Source: Proteobacteria bacterium SPGG2
GTDB lineage: Bacteria; Pseudomonadota; Gammaproteobacteria; Acidiferrobacterales; SPGG2
Length of the DNA stretch: 6,357 nucleotides
Direction: 5' to 3'
NCBI GenBank assembly: GCA_001643475.1
Contig: LXTK01000304.1
Span: 1-6,357, forward strand
Shown here: in pieces, positions 6,106-6,357 of the stretch
Position numbering within the stretch: position 1 is the stretch's first letter
Layout: every line of letters starts with the position of its first letter
Program-made: the position numbers and the translations under genes
The notes under the pieces: model-generated
Told to the model about the DNA's origin: nothing
Database searches by the model: none
Seen by the model: the letters and a program-made list of their open reading frames with translations, nothing else

Positions 6106-6357
6106 CTAGCGGATCAACACGATCAGCCAGTTGCTGAAATCATAAAAGCCGGGCCAATAGCCGACCGGCAGGCCAACGTACAAAAACCGCGTAAACACGA
6201 TCGTCAGGACGGCCCAGATCGCGATGGGAACGATCACCAGCCACTTAACGCGGCGTTCACCGATAAGATATAGATAGCCGGCGAGGAAAAGGGGGGTTGT
6301 GAAATAATAGCCCGTGTAGTTGAGCAGACTCGCATAGACTATCGGCAAGGCCAATGT
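6106..6357 (-). CDS. tctB: TctB-family small permease subunit, partial (N-terminus outside window)
   Basis: The C-terminal ~83 residues of a TctB-like protein are visible, ending in TAG at 6108-6106; the frame is open to the window edge, so the start lies beyond 6357. TctB proteins are usually about 150-170 residues with four membrane helices. Here two or three hydrophobic stretches appear (around TTPLFLAGYLYLIG and WLVIVPIAIWAVLTIVF), separated by the charged GERRVKW that is typical of the third-fourth helix link in TctB, and then a GLPVG motif near the end (compare the GVPLP of relatives). Being 19 bp upstream of tctA supports the call. A TTG at 6354 could be mistaken for a start but would leave half a protein. 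The tctC gene probably lies further upstream, which is inference. Confidence 0.8.
   Translation of the reverse strand, partial: TLALPIVYASLLNYTGYYFTTPLFLAGYLYLIGERRVKWLVIVPIAIWAVLTIVFTRFLYVGLPVGYWPGFYDFSNWLIVLIR

Overview
The window looks like a piece of a Gram-negative, probably proteobacterial, chromosome of moderately high GC. This is inferred from the tripartite tricarboxylate transporter (TTT/TctABC) family, the SucC/SucD-type ligase and the Shine-Dalgarno-led, tightly packed gene organisation. The exact taxon cannot be read from the sequence.

Layout: positions 388-6357 are one continuous minus-strand operon, so read it from right to left. The order is the C-terminal end of a TctB small permease subunit (6106-6357, cut by the window edge), a TctA large permease subunit (4851-6086) that stops about 90 residues early for its family, a fold-type II PLP-dependent serine/threonine dehydratase-like enzyme without an ACT domain (3834-4850), a CoA-acylating aldehyde dehydrogenase resembling sulfoacetaldehyde dehydrogenase SauS (2406-3833), and the beta (1260-2381) and alpha (388-1263) subunits of an ADP/GDP-forming succinyl-CoA-synthetase-type acid-CoA ligase. 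Gene junctions are 19 bp (tctB/tctA), 0 bp, 0 bp, 24 bp and a 4-bp ATGA overlap, so co-transcription and translational coupling are very likely. The promoter and any tctC or regulator gene lie beyond position 6357.

Working model (inference): a TTT transporter imports a small anionic organic acid. The two-subunit ligase activates it to a CoA thioester, and the acylating dehydrogenase reduces that to an aldehyde, or the chain runs in reverse from aldehyde to acid with ATP gain. The SauS-like dehydrogenase beside an ADP-forming ligase recalls the sulfoacetate -> sulfoacetyl-CoA -> sulfoacetaldehyde route. The embedded PLP lyase does not fit that route and suggests a hydroxy-amino acid or other amino substrate, which makes the cluster potentially new.

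Positions 1-387, downstream of the operon, hold no convincing gene. They carry an array of related hairpin-forming repeats. Three copies of one hairpin element keep their flanks and (in two) their loop while the stem arms differ between copies and stay complementary. Two copies of a second hairpin, with U-rich tails in the minus orientation, also show covarying stems and could terminate the operon.
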